A stretch of DNA of 45,949 nt from Tannerella sp. (GCA_031285565.1 JAITVY010000092.1:1-45949); one strand, 5' to 3'. Positions 1-9,164 are shown, numbered from the stretch's first letter. Notes: generated by a model not told the origin, from the sequence alone. Made by a program: numbers and translations.

Positions 1-108
1 GTATTTCTAACTAAAAAAGGAATATTGTTGCTTGAGCCGTGTGAGGGGAAACTTTCACGCACGGTTCTTAGGGGGGAAAGCACCCGCAAGGGTGCTGACC
101 TACCCGAC
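1..108 (+). mobile_element. Group II intron, 3' end (domains V and VI)
   Basis: The first 108 bases carry the 3' end of a group II intron. Positions 34-67 form a 34-nt domain V: arms beginning GAGCCGTG and ending CACGGTTC, with the catalytic AGC triad at 35-37. Domain VI follows: GCACCC (80-85), a GCAA loop and GGGTGC (90-95), then a candidate bulged branch-point A at 98. The 3' splice site is placed after 108 because the coupling-protein reading frame resumes there in phase with CCC GAC CTC (PDLS). The 5' part, including any intron-encoded reverse transcriptase, lies outside the window, so activity cannot be judged. Confidence 0.85.
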
Positions 109-287
109 CCCGACCTCTCTACAATAGTGTATAATCACCTGTTGAACAATCAGAAAGGATACAAAAAGATACCCCAATTTTTTGTAATCAATTTTGATGA
201 TCCTCGTCGTAGCCATAGGTGTAATCCGATTGCTCCGGGCTTTATGTCGGATATAAGCGATGCGTATGAAAGCGCCTATACCATTAT
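109..287 (+). pseudogene. TraG/MobC-type type IV coupling protein, internal fragment (3' exon of the intron)
   Basis: Reading in phase from 109, the translation contains NFDDPRRSHRCNP and [14 protein letters not shown], which I recognise as the conserved region just after the Walker A part of the VirD4/TraG-like coupling ATPases of Bacteroides conjugative elements. The full protein would drive DNA into the mating pore. Only about 60 residues remain: the upstream exon is beyond the intron, and the match stops near 285, where the sequence switches to a helicase gene in another frame. The frame stays open to 438, but that tail is not coupling-protein sequence. Non-functional remnant. Confidence 0.8.
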
Positions 288-2165
288 TTTATTAAAGTAC
301 CTGAACTGGCAGCATTCTATAATGAAATCACTGATTACCGGACGGCGAAAGATATTGGTATTGACCGTCCCGAAAAGAATGAAATCCTGCATAATATTCC
401 ACCTACTCCGCAGCAGGAGGTCTTTATTCAAAAATTGATGGCTTTCGCCAAATCCGGCGACGCCACCATTCTGGGAAGAGCGCCTTTATCGGAAAAAGAA
501 GAAAAAGCAAAGATGTTGATTGCTACGGATTACGCCCGCAAAATGTCGTTGGATATGCGAATGATAAGCCCGCACTATGATGATCATATTGATAACAAAG
601 CATCTCATTGCGCCGCTAAAATAGCGGAATACTATACTAAATACAATGTGCAAAAAGGAACACAATTTGTTTTCAGCGATTTAGGAACTTACAAACCGAA
701 CGAATGGAATCCATACAGTGAGATAAAACGCAAGTTGGTAGAAGATCATGGCATACCCGCCCATGAGATTCGTTTCATTCAGGAGGCTAAAACCGAGAAA
801 GCGCGTAAATCCATTATTGACGCGATGAATGCCGGACGTATCCGTGTTTTGTTCGGAAGCACAAGTATGTTGGGGACAGGTGTAAACGCCCAACAAAGGG
901 CAGTTGCCATCCATCATGCAGATACGCCTTGGAGACCATCTGATTTGTCACAACGTGACGGCAGAGCGATCCGTAAAGGTAATGAAGTGGCGAAACTACA
1001 TGCCGATAACAAGGTTGATGTTATTATTTATGCGGTAGAAAAAAGCCTTGATTCCTACAAATTCAACCTTTTGCATAACAAGCAGACGTTTATCAATCAA
1101 CTAAAAACAAATACGCTTGGTAGCCGGACAATCGACGAAGGTAATATGGATGAAAGCTCGGGTATGAATTTTTCGGAGTATGTCGCCATCCTTTCCGGCA
1201 ATACAGACTTGTTGGAGAAAGCGAAACTGGAAAAGAAAATCAACGCATTGGAAAGCGAAAAGAAAGCCTTTGGTAAAAATAAATCATCCGCCACACTCAA
1301 ATACAATGACGCGAGCCGCACATTGGAGGGCAATAATGAGTTGATCGTTCGGATGAAAAAAGACAGGGATGCTTTCACTTCCCGCGTAGAAACAGATAAA
1401 GACGGAAACAAACTGAATCCGGTTAAATTAGATAATTTTGATAATAACACTCCCAAAGCTATTGGTGAAAAACTAAACCAACTTGCCGAAAATGCCCGTA
1501 CCAACGGAGAATATTTTCCGATAGGAGAATTATATGGTTTTAAGTTGTTGATAAAAACGGAAGAAAGTCAAAAAGACGGCTGCCTGTTCAAAGATAATCG
1601 CTTTTTCATCGAAGGAGAGGGAGGCATCAAGTATAACTACAATAACGGACACCTTGCATTAGACCCGCTTTTAGCTTCAAAAAACTTCCTGAATGCATTG
1701 GATAAAATCCCGGCTATGATCGAAAAATACGAGAAAGACAACAAACAACTCGTTAAAGACCTGCCCGTATTAAAAGAAGTCATTGATGCGACATTTAAAA
1801 AAGAACCGGAACTAAAAGATCTCAAACAGCAGTTAGAAGCCTTAAACCGGCAAATAAACCAATCATTGACAAAAACGGAAGAACAGGCCGTCCCTGTTAT
1901 CTCACCTGATGGCAAGGTACAACATGTTGAAACACTTAAACCAACAGAAGCTTTTACCCAAAAAGCATATACCAGCAACAATTATACTGGTACAGGACAG
2001 CCGATGAATATCCGGGAAATCATGGAGACTATGGGTGATAAACTAATCGTGACCGGACTTCGTCAAAAAGAAGAAATCCGTAAGTCGGAACCGGAAGCCC
2101 ATCTATCCGAAAAGGAAAGCATTACTACGGAAACCCGTCACCGGTTAAGGGGGTTAAGATTATAA
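288..2165 (+). pseudogene. SNF2-type helicase/N6-methylase protein of a conjugative element, C-terminal remnant
   Basis: The frame begins abruptly near 288 ([15 protein letters not shown]...) with no credible start codon; the first usable one is a TTG at 435. It encodes the C-terminal ~620 residues of the very large methylase/helicase proteins of Bacteroides conjugative elements. The helicase C-terminal lobe is clear: [14 protein letters not shown] followed by [13 protein letters not shown] (motif VI region). After it come a coiled-coil-rich segment and the conserved [16 protein letters not shown]. The N-terminal methylase and the first helicase lobe are missing, so the product should be inactive. 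It was joined to the TraG fragment by a deletion. The intact family probably acts on element DNA or host restriction, but this is not established here. Confidence 0.8.
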
Positions 2166-2215
2166 CATTTCAGAATAACAAATCATTTATGTATAACTTA
2201 TAAAACAAATTTATT

Positions 2216-3115
2216 ATGTGTACAATTCTATTTCAAGTAATATTGTCGGCAGTAGCCGGACTTGTATGGTGTGCCCTGATTACATGCCTCTATCTGTTTA
2301 TAGAGCTGGTATTCTCAAAAAAAGGACATCGGTCAGTATTAACCAATACGGAAACAATCCTCCTAAAAGAAATACTTGCGGGACGTATCAGCCTGCCCGC
2401 AGTAGCCATCGGTAGAGTTTTCGAACAAGAAACAGAGAAACTTGAAACCATTATTACCGGTTTTACTACTGTTACCGATAAACAAATAACCTATTTGGAC
2501 AGCATTTTAGAAAAGCTTACTACTCAACTCAAGGACACAATCTATATTCCATTAGAAGATGAAATATCACCTTTAACGATTGATGAGGATGTTATCCCGG
2601 ATTTAATATATGGTGAGGAATTTCCCAATAACACCGGTGACCATTCTATCTTGATGAGTGGTAAGAGTTTTTCCGATGTGTTAAATGACGCGGCTGATAC
2701 ATCTTTAATGACAAGCGATAATGACAACCCCATAGGAGATGAAATGTTTCTTCCCGAAGAAAAGCCGGAAGATATCTTCAAAGCGGATTACCCATTATTA
2801 AAAGAAGAACATCTGCAACAACTCGCACTTGTATTACCTCTCAGGGAAATAAAGTTACCTGGTATTGGTCGGAACATTTTAGAAAAATTCGGTTGCCGAA
2901 GCGTTCATGATGCCTTGTTAATCATGCTAAAGCACGGAAGCCGTAACGCCCTGTTGGAAATTCCGTTTTTTGGCATGGAATCCATTCATACCCTCGAATT
3001 GCACATGGTACAAGAACGCCTCCTGAAAGTAGATACCAAAACAGGCAACTACACATCCGATTTCTGGGATGAAGAAAAATACGATGAGTTGCAGGATAGA
3101 GAGAAAAATGACTAA
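2216..3115 (+). CDS. Conjugative-element accessory protein with N-terminal membrane segment and C-terminal helical domain
   Basis: 299 residues, about 50 bp downstream of the helicase remnant and probably from the same element. Residues 5-30 are a hydrophobic membrane segment followed by basic residues. The middle is acidic and low in complexity. The C-terminal ~100 residues (LREIKLPGIGRNILEKFGC...VHDALLIM) resemble the helix-hairpin-helix fold of the RNA polymerase alpha C-terminal domain (the LPGIGRN turn), so nucleic-acid or polymerase contact is possible. I do not recognise a named family; the function is unknown. The ATG at 2216 is the only sensible start. Confidence 0.6.
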   Translation: MCTILFQVILSAVAGLVWCALITCLYLFIELVFSKKGHRSVLTNTETILLKEILAGRISLPAVAIGRVFEQETEKLETIITGFTTVTDKQITYLDSILEKLTTQLKDTIYIPLEDEISPLTIDEDVIPDLIYGEEFPNNTGDHSILMSGKSFSDVLNDAADTSLMTSDNDNPIGDEMFLPEEKPEDIFKADYPLLKEEHLQQLALVLPLREIKLPGIGRNILEKFGCRSVHDALLIMLKHGSRNALLEIPFFGMESIHTLELHMVQERLLKVDTKTGNYTSDFWDEEKYDELQDREKND

Positions 3116-3165
3116 GGCCAAAATATTTTTGAAAGAATAATATCAACAATTTAAAATCATATTAT

Positions 3166-3558
3166 ATGGGAAATAAAAAAGCAATAGAAGTCATCACAAT
3201 AGAATCAGATACCTATAAAGACTTGATTGATAAAATAGACGCAATTGCATGTTACATAAAAAATGAAAGAGAGCAGAGTGATACCAAAATAGATGAAATA
3301 TGGGTTGATAGCTACGAAGTTTGTACATTTTTACGAATAAGTGATCGTACATTACAACGATTACGCTCCAATGGACAGATATCTTACTCAATATTGTCCG
3401 GCAAAACCTATTATAAAATTGCCGAGATCAAACGTATTCTGGAAGAGCATCTGATAAAAGCAGGTGATGAATACCTGGATGATTTAATTGAACATCACCA
3501 GAAGTATAATGAGATAAGAAGAAAAAATAAACCTGGTAAAAAAGATTCTAAACGATAA
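3166..3558 (+). CDS. Small helix-turn-helix (excisionase/MerR-like) DNA-binding protein
   Basis: 130 residues. The central part (WVDSYEVCTFLRISDRTLQRLRSNGQISYS, about residues 46-75) followed by GKTYYKIAEIKRILEE is the typical helix-turn-helix domain of Bacteroidetes mobile-element proteins, with a wing and a recognition helix (SDRTLQRLR). The C-terminus is very basic (RRKNKPGKKDSKR), which suits DNA binding. Such proteins usually act as directionality factors or regulators of conjugative-element excision. It follows the preceding gene by 50 bp in the same direction. No integrase lies nearby, so its original element has decayed. Confidence 0.7.
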   Translation: MGNKKAIEVITIESDTYKDLIDKIDAIACYIKNEREQSDTKIDEIWVDSYEVCTFLRISDRTLQRLRSNGQISYSILSGKTYYKIAEIKRILEEHLIKAGDEYLDDLIEHHQKYNEIRRKNKPGKKDSKR

Positions 3559-3622
3559 ATAAGGTGGCATTTTGTTTGATGGAATAGAATATCTGTTACA
3601 GTTAATAGTTTAATTCAAAGAA

Positions 3623-3655
3623 TTCCCCGGGGTAAACTTGGCAAACCTCGGGGAA
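3623..3655. terminator. GC-rich inverted repeat, possible bidirectional terminator
   Basis: Arms 3623-3632 (TTCCCCGGGG) and 3646-3655 (CCTCGGGGAA) pair over 10 bp with one G-T wobble around a 13-nt loop. The hairpin lies between the plus-strand helix-turn-helix gene (ends 3558) and the convergent minus-strand ABC gene (ends 3777). There is no strong T tract on either side, so termination is plausible rather than shown. The rest of 3559-3776 has no recognisable gene. Confidence 0.45.
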
Positions 3656-3776
3656 ATTCATATAGGTGTGTCATGCATAATTCCTGTGAGCTTCCGCCTT
3701 TTCAATTGGATAGGAAGCCATAAGTAGGAAATAACCGACATTGGCGTGGGAAATAACACCGTCTGTATCAATTTTT

Positions 3777-5834
3777 TTAATTTTCTATAGCGTCGTTTGC
3801 ATTTTCTTGCGATAACTTTGATAAATCGACAAAACCATCGTTTTCTTTTCTCCAACGTCTTCTAACATAATCATCAAAAGAACCTGTTTCAAGGTCTAAA
3901 TTATCCGCATGGTCTGAAATTATTATTTGTGGCTTTACTTCAAACTCTTGATGAACATTATTTATGAAAGAGATAATTTGGTTGAAAAGATTGGTAACAG
4001 CACTCAAATCATCATCAGGATTTTTGAGTTCACCCTCTAATTCTTTCAATTTCTTAGGATTAAAGCCTTCTTTATCAATATCAACTATGGTTGGAAAATA
4101 AACCTGGCTTGGTTGGTCTAAAAATAATACAGTTGGAATCAAGCATTTGCTATCTAAAGAACAAAAATACTTTTGGAGACTCAAAAAGAGACAGATATGA
4201 GAATAGAGCCAGTTTGCTCCGCTTCCCATTGACCTAAGATATATTTTCTTTTCCGCTTTTTCAGATTCATTTTTTTTAAGATGATACAATTCAAAAGTAG
4301 AAATATCAAAATGCAAATTTATAGGCTGGTATGATTTCTCAAAATCAAGTTTACTTCCGATTTTATTCATTGTTTCATTAATGAAATTTTCGGCTTCTTT
4401 CAGTTTATTTTCGACATTATAATCATCACTAATTTTCTTCTCCAGTGTTTCAATCTCTGTTTTCAACTGTTCAATATTCGATTCTTGAATTTGGTTTTTT
4501 CGTTCAAGAGACCATTCTAAAAGATTTTCTATAGAAAGTCGGATTTTAAATCCTTGCTCTTCTAAAGATTTGTTTTTCTCTAATTTGGCATTTACTTTTA
4601 GAATCTTGTTTATTTCATCACGAACGTGTCGTAATTGATTATCTATTGCTGATAATTCTTGCTCACATTTTTGCTTTTCAGGCAAAAAGGAATCTATCAT
4701 TAAAGGGGCTTTGCGCAATTCGGAATTAAGCCAATCAATAGCGTCTGTCAGTTTATTAATTTGCCTGTTTGTATGTTGGTTGTCTTGCAAACAAAAGGGA
4801 CAATGTGAATCTTCTTTTATTGCTTCCGATATTGGGTTTATCTTGTCTATTGTTTCACTATATTTTTTTGCGTATTGAATCGACGAATTAATATTTTCCA
4901 ACTTCAAAGCAACTTTTCTTCTTGATGCTAAAAGTTCATTTCTTTGCGTTTCAAGTTTTGTGTATTGCATTCTGAAAACATCAGAGTTATCATCTACTTT
5001 GACCGTTTCGAGTTCTTGTATCTTTTCTAAATATGTCTTCGGAGCTTCCAACATATTATTCGCAGAATAGCCTTGCAATAATCTATTACCTGCCACCATA
5101 TAATATTCTTCCAACAGTTCATCTAATTCTGTAATCCGTTTCTTCTTCTCGTCTTGAAAAAGGGCAGCTTCTCTTTGTTTCTTTTCGTATTCCTGCTTTT
5201 TGTCGTTAATTTGTTGCTTGATTATGAAATAATCTTGGTCAACAAACCCTGTAAATATTTTAAATTCATCGATCGTTTTTTCCCGTTTTTCTTTTTCGTC
5301 GAAACGATAAAACAAAGAATGTTTATTTGCTATTAGATTTTGGTGTTGAAGGATATAGGAAATCATATTCCTGACAGAAGGGCGCCCCTTTTTACTTTTG
5401 TAGTTCAGGACTTGATTGTCTTCGTCTGTTGAAGAAATATTTATTCCGAAATATCTACCTAATTCTTCTTTGAACGTTTTCAAGGGCAAGTAGTAATCAG
5501 GTTGAAAATAATCCAAATTCAGGACATCTATTTCGGGAAAATTTGGGTCAATACGAAAAAAAGCATAGGTACTCTTTTCTTCTTGATTTCTTGCTAATAC
5601 CAAGTTGGTATTGTTGATTTCAAAAACAACAAAATACAACTTAGCATTATCTGTAATTATCCCATCTGGAATTGTGTTTTCAGAATTTCCAAAGCAAAAA
5701 TCAAATATTTCTATGATTGCGCTTTTCCCAGTGGATGAACGTCCTGTTATAACATTCAGTCCTTCTGTTAAATCAATGTAATGGCAACCATCTTTTTTAT
5801 CCAATAAACCGATGTATTTAATGTAACTGTTCAT
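3777..5834 (-). CDS. ABC-3C system ATPase (DUF3732, Rad50/SMC-like)
   Basis: 685 residues. Walker A is GRSSTGKS (31-38). A long coiled coil (about 200-500) is interrupted by CPFC (345-348), a zinc-hook-like motif. An ABC signature-like SMGSGANW is at 535-542, and Walker B is PTVLFLDQPSQ (567-577), where the usual catalytic Glu is Gln; I recall LDQPSQ as characteristic of DUF3732. This is the ATPase of ABC-three-component conflict systems, expected to sense an invader or DNA end and license the effector encoded upstream in the operon. Its ATG overlaps the middle-component stop by 4 nt (5831-5834), so translation is probably coupled. It is the last gene of the minus-strand operon. Confidence 0.85.
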   Translation of the reverse strand: MNSYIKYIGLLDKKDGCHYIDLTEGLNVITGRSSTGKSAIIEIFDFCFGNSENTIPDGIITDNAKLYFVVFEINNTNLVLARNQEEKSTYAFFRIDPNFPEIDVLNLDYFQPDYYLPLKTFKEELGRYFGINISSTDEDNQVLNYKSKKGRPSVRNMISYILQHQNLIANKHSLFYRFDEKEKREKTIDEFKIFTGFVDQDYFIIKQQINDKKQEYEKKQREAALFQDEKKKRITELDELLEEYYMVAGNRLLQGYSANNMLEAPKTYLEKIQELETVKVDDNSDVFRMQYTKLETQRNELLASRRKVALKLENINSSIQYAKKYSETIDKINPISEAIKEDSHCPFCLQDNQHTNRQINKLTDAIDWLNSELRKAPLMIDSFLPEKQKCEQELSAIDNQLRHVRDEINKILKVNAKLEKNKSLEEQGFKIRLSIENLLEWSLERKNQIQESNIEQLKTEIETLEKKISDDYNVENKLKEAENFINETMNKIGSKLDFEKSYQPINLHFDISTFELYHLKKNESEKAEKKIYLRSMGSGANWLYSHICLFLSLQKYFCSLDSKCLIPTVLFLDQPSQVYFPTIVDIDKEGFNPKKLKELEGELKNPDDDLSAVTNLFNQIISFINNVHQEFEVKPQIIISDHADNLDLETGSFDDYVRRRWRKENDGFVDLSKLSQENANDAIEN

Positions 5835-6292
5835 AATCCTTTTATTCCAAATGCATAATAAGTATTGATAACATCTAATGTGAACATCTTTGGCAACTTT
5901 GATGCTAAATTTATAGCACCATCCAATGAACTATCCGTATATAAAATATCTTTGTTTGTAACTTTAATACTCATTTTATTATCTATTTCTATATATCTGC
6001 AATCTATGGCGTATTGAAGGCAATCATTCGTAATCTGTTGGAATTGTTTAAACCTATCTTGAAAACCTGCCATTAATTTCTTATTGCTAACCAACCTTGT
6101 CAAATTTGACTTGATAGTAACATTCTTAATTTCTTCTGTCACATCTGGATTTAATGCGATTGGAAGGATAAAATAGGCAAGTAATATATCTTTTTCTTTT
6201 GCCCTGTAATTCTTATAAAAAGATAGAATAATCGGGGTCAAAGAGAAAATATTATTGTGTATCGCAAAAATATTATTTACAAATTGGCTCAT
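5831..6292 (-). CDS. ABC-3C system middle component
   Basis: 153 residues. The N-terminus (NNIFAIHNNIFSLTPIILSFY) and the LAYFILPIALNPD segment match the small helical middle component found between the effector/CTD protein and the ABC ATPase in three-component ABC systems. It is thought to act as adaptor between ATPase and effector. It overlaps both neighbours by 4 nt (6289-6292 upstream, 5831-5834 downstream), the usual layout for obligate partners. No catalytic motif is visible. The assignment rests on size, position and the N-terminal pattern. Confidence 0.8.
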   Translation of the reverse strand: MSQFVNNIFAIHNNIFSLTPIILSFYKNYRAKEKDILLAYFILPIALNPDVTEEIKNVTIKSNLTRLVSNKKLMAGFQDRFKQFQQITNDCLQYAIDCRYIEIDNKMSIKVTNKDILYTDSSLDGAINLASKLPKMFTLDVINTYYAFGIKGL

Positions 6293-7416
6293 ATCTTTAA
6301 TTTTAGCAACCAGATAAAATCTTTATTTTCCTCTGCCAAAAGATGCAGCATCCCGTTGTGGAAATATCTTGGAACGGAATTGTATATATGGAAAGTCCCC
6401 TCTTCGGAAGCCATCATTCCGTCATAAAAATTTTGAGAATGCAGAATCTTTTGTTCATCCGAAGAACAATTTCGACATGCTTTCCGATATTCAACCCCGT
6501 GTCTTTTGTTGACACTCTCTTCGTATTCGCCTAAAGATTCAGATATTTTTTTAGATGTGACTATCTCTTTTATTATCAATTCTTTCGTTTGAACATAATC
6601 TGATATAGCATCTAAAACAGCATCTTCATATTCAATTTCCCGAATCTTGTTTACAAACTCATTTTCGTGATATTCTTCATGCTTTATATTTTGCAATTTG
6701 ACTTTAGAAGGGAATTGAGTAGTCGTATCAATCAGGGATTGAGCAAGGATATTTACTTCTTTAGTAAACTCTTCGTATGTAATCGCCCAATTATTATTAA
6801 TTGTTTTCGGTGTAACTACATAACCTAACATCGAACGAATAAATTCATCTTGACGGATGGTTGGTATTGTCTTTGCGTAGATTTCTTTGATTGAGTTGTA
6901 ACACTGTACATCATTCAAAGCATTATTATCTATTACAAATTTCTGCAATACAATTTTCAGCCGTTCTAATTTTGATTCATCTAAAACTGATTTCAGTAAT
7001 TTTTCTGTCTTTGGGTCTTTATTGGATTTTTTTCTGGAATATTTATCAGCAACACCTTTCAATGTAATTAGTTTATTAGCAATATTTTTATCATTCCAAC
7101 CAAACCAGACATTTGTTGATTTTACTTTTTGTGTTGTAAGTAAAACCAATGAAGAAAAGGAATCCAATGGAAATTCATCCTTGAGCCAGTTGTTTAAAGT
7201 CTTCCAAACATTATGGTCGGTATCTGTCAGGTCGTTTTTGTAGAATTTAGATTCTATTTGCTCTGAGTTTCCTTCACGAAGAACAGATATATCGCCGAAC
7301 GTTTCAACATATACCGTTTCTCCCTCTTGCAGCTGAAAGCACTTTCCTAAAGCTACGAGAAATTGATAGATAAACCCTTTTATTGTAGGTGTTGAATTAT
7401 TACTTTGCTTAGCCAT
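6289..7416 (-). CDS. ABC-3C system effector: restriction-endonuclease-like domain plus ABC-3C C-terminal domain
   Basis: 375 residues, first gene of the operon. The N-terminus has GFIYQ (14-18), E38, GD (41-42) and QIESK (53-57), a D...ExK arrangement expected for a PD-(D/E)xK nuclease and similar to the DUF4297/Cap4 nuclease pattern. The C-terminal third ends in NGMLHLLAEENKDFIWLLK, which resembles the conserved CTD ending (H-x-LA-x-E...W) of ABC-three-component proteins. The likely role is a DNA-cutting effector held inactive until the ATPase and middle component sense infection. A TATCTTTG promoter element lies about 30 bp upstream. The nuclease call is from motif spacing only. Confidence 0.78.
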   Translation of the reverse strand: MAKQSNNSTPTIKGFIYQFLVALGKCFQLQEGETVYVETFGDISVLREGNSEQIESKFYKNDLTDTDHNVWKTLNNWLKDEFPLDSFSSLVLLTTQKVKSTNVWFGWNDKNIANKLITLKGVADKYSRKKSNKDPKTEKLLKSVLDESKLERLKIVLQKFVIDNNALNDVQCYNSIKEIYAKTIPTIRQDEFIRSMLGYVVTPKTINNNWAITYEEFTKEVNILAQSLIDTTTQFPSKVKLQNIKHEEYHENEFVNKIREIEYEDAVLDAISDYVQTKELIIKEIVTSKKISESLGEYEESVNKRHGVEYRKACRNCSSDEQKILHSQNFYDGMMASEEGTFHIYNSVPRYFHNGMLHLLAEENKDFIWLLKLKI

Positions 7417-7444
7417 AACTTCTGCTTACAACTTTAAACACTTA

Positions 7445-7452
7445 CAAAGATA
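7445..7452 (-). promoter_or_regulatory. Bacteroidetes -7 element for the ABC-3C operon
   Basis: On the minus strand the sequence reads TATCTTTG, fitting TAnnTTTG, 29 bp upstream of the effector ATG at 7416. No clear -33 TTG is seen at the expected spacing, so strength is uncertain. Confidence 0.5.
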
Positions 7453-7565
7453 ATACTTTTATTCAGAAGTTTAACATAAATTTATATAAATCAAATAAAT
7501 CGCCATTTATCTGTAGTAAATTATGAATCTTTAGAAAAAAAGAATGTAGCATTGACTTTGATAAA

Positions 7566-8046
7566 ATGGAAGCATATTTTAAAAGCAAATATTTATACGT
7601 ATATAAACCTGATTCTGGGAATGTTGTAAGTCTGGTCTTATTATATCGGTGAAACTGGAAAGAAAGTATTGAGGTTGATCTTTTTTATATGGATGCTTTT
7701 ATTGCCCACACAGCTTGATTGGAAATATCAGATTGGCAAGTCTAGACGATATTGTAGCAATGAATGAATGTAGATATTTATATAAAGGATAGGGCGTAAA
7801 AAAGATTTTTTTGGTTTACATAAGCTATTGGAACGTTATCCGGTTGAAAAGATGATCGAATTACACGAAGAAAGGTATCCTTATACACATTCAAGGAATA
7901 TTATTATCGGAAACTTTGTTAATTTTGACAGAGCAGATGATGATTTTGATCTGATATGCTTTCGTGGAAAGTTCTGGGAAAGTATAAAATATTACTTTTG
8001 TGATGAGATAGGCGAGCTGGTAAATGTGTTATTGTTAGCGAATTAA
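7566..8046 (+). pseudogene. Decayed AbiEii-family nucleotidyltransferase
   Basis: No single frame is open, but three frames in order give AbiEii-like sequence. Frame A from ATG 7566 gives SGNVVSLVLLYR, stop, then IEVDLFYMDAF; frame B near 7718-7788 gives GNIRLASLDDIVAMN; frame C from about 7789 gives GRKKDFFGLHKLLERYP and ERYPYTH to the stop at 8046. These are the VD catalytic strand, the (I)RLASLDDI(V/A)AMK segment and the RKKDFxDLxxLL helix typical of type IV toxin nucleotidyltransferases. At least two frameshifts and an in-frame stop show it is dead. The N-terminal GGT...DxD part is not visible. The last ~70 codons remain open (7828-8046). Confidence 0.7.
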
Positions 8047-8076
8047 TATAGGGGTGCTAAGGGTTGCTCAAAGCTA

Positions 8077-8150
8077 TTACTAAATCATTACTTGATTTTA
8101 TAGTCGATTCGTAATGTCTTGAGAATAAATTGTGTAATATGGTGGGTGAG
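8077..8150 (+). repeat. Module-boundary repeat, copy 1
   Basis: The box TTACTAAATCATTACTTG (8077-8094) matches 17 of 18 bases at 15067-15084, and the box GGTGGGTGAG (8141-8150) is identical to 15131-15140. The spacing between boxes is the same in both copies, and about 37 of the 60 bases from 8091 to 8150 agree by hand alignment. This copy lies just after the AbiEii pseudogene. It lacks the AATCCGTCAACGCCCAC core that follows the right box in copy 2. Confidence 0.65.
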
Positions 8151-8532
8151 GGGTGGTTTGTGATTTGATGAAGTTGGTATTTTTTGACTAAACACTTTGT
8201 TTAAATCATTTAATGTGAACGTATTTTTTCTTATTCTCAATAAACGATTAATCCAACCAATTAAATCATTTCTATTTCCAAGTTTTGATGGCTGAAGAGA
8301 TTCATAATCAAATTTTTCACAAAATTCAATTATTCCGTTAGAAATTGAAGATAGATTAAACTCCATGTCTTCATGATTTTCGTATCTGTTGTAAATAGTT
8401 CCCAATAATCGTATAAGACTTCTTGGAGATCTATTTGAAAGATCAAGAATTGTATTGACTACTTTAAAGCAAAAGTTATGAGTCTCAGCGTTAGAAAAAC
8501 TGTATAGTAATAGTTGATATGACGAAAAAAAA
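8088..8532 (-). pseudogene. C-terminal fragment of an unidentified protein, possibly a P-loop ATPase
   Basis: The minus-strand frame is open from about 8532 to 8088, but the only start-like codon is a TTG at 8405; the coding-like sequence continues upstream of it (LDLSNRSPRSLIRLLGTIY), so the gene seems to have lost its 5' part. The SNRSPRSLIRLL pattern recalls the C-terminal lid region of large P-loop ATPases, but this is weak. Its last ~20 codons run through repeat copy 1, so its natural 3' end is also replaced. Its 5' end abuts the promoter of the abiEi operon. Probably a relic left when the neighbouring cassette arrived. Confidence 0.4.
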
Positions 8533-8543
8533 GCTTATATTTG
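8514..8543 (+). promoter_or_regulatory. Promoter of the abiE-PRTase-ORC-methyltransferase operon
   Basis: TTG at 8514-8516, a 19-bp spacer and TATATTTG at 8536-8543 match the Bacteroidetes housekeeping promoter (TTTG-N19-21-TAnnTTTG). The predicted start is about 15 bp before the ATG at 8565, giving a very short leader. AbiEi antitoxins commonly autorepress, so this may be an operator region too. Confidence 0.7.
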
Positions 8544-8564
8544 CGACGAAACAAACGAATATAA

Positions 8565-9164
8565 ATGATTATAAGTCTTGAAAAACAGATAATTAATAAA
8601 ATAAAGAAAGCCAAAAGGGGAAAAGCATTCTTTGTGGATGATTTTCTCTCTTATGGAAACAGTAAGGCATGTGCTAAGGCTTTAGAGAGATTGGTACAAA
8701 GTGAGCAGATTGTTCGCATTGGACGAGGAATTTATTCATTACCCAAAAAGAGCAAATTACTTGGCACATATATTAAGCCTACTGTTGAAGATATTGCTAA
8801 GGATATTGCACGTAGAGAAAAGGCACGTATTATTCCTGCAGGTTTATATGCAATGAATATGCTTGGGTTGTCTACTCAGGTTCCATTGAAAGCAGTGTAT
8901 CTGACAGATGGGACTCCTCGTAAATTGGAGATTGGAGGTCGGATTTTGATATTCAAAAAGACAACTCCTAAAAATCTGAGTGCTTGGGGAGAAATAAGTG
9001 GACTTGTTATTCAGGCATTAAAAGCTATTGGAAAAGAGAATCTAACAGAAAGTATTGAAGAGAAAGTGATTGAGCTGCTAAAAAAAGAGAAAGCTGAAAA
9101 TGTTGCAAATGACATAAAACTAGCTCCTGAATGGATCAGAGTAATAATGAGAAAGGCAAAATGA
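8565..9164 (+). CDS. AbiEi-type antitoxin (DUF6088 family)
   Basis: 199 residues. The N-terminal winged-helix region (residues 1-60: FFVDDFLSYGNSKACAKALERL, then IVRIGRGIYSLPKKS) and the following GLYAMNMLGLSTQVP/VYLTDGTPRKL segment are the pattern of DUF6088/AbiEi antitoxins of type IV toxin-antitoxin systems. It should bind its own promoter and oppose the AbiEii enzyme indirectly. The stop codon overlaps the AbiEii ATG (ATGA at 9161-9164), so the pair is translationally coupled. It is the first gene of a six-gene operon, following a good promoter by 21 bp. Confidence 0.85.
   Translation: MIISLEKQIINKIKKAKRGKAFFVDDFLSYGNSKACAKALERLVQSEQIVRIGRGIYSLPKKSKLLGTYIKPTVEDIAKDIARREKARIIPAGLYAMNMLGLSTQVPLKAVYLTDGTPRKLEIGGRILIFKKTTPKNLSAWGEISGLVIQALKAIGKENLTESIEEKVIELLKKEKAENVANDIKLAPEWIRVIMRKAK

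Noticed and set aside
3658..3855. 65-residue minus-strand open frame
   Set aside because: Basic low-complexity peptide overlapping the end of the ABC gene in another frame; a shadow.
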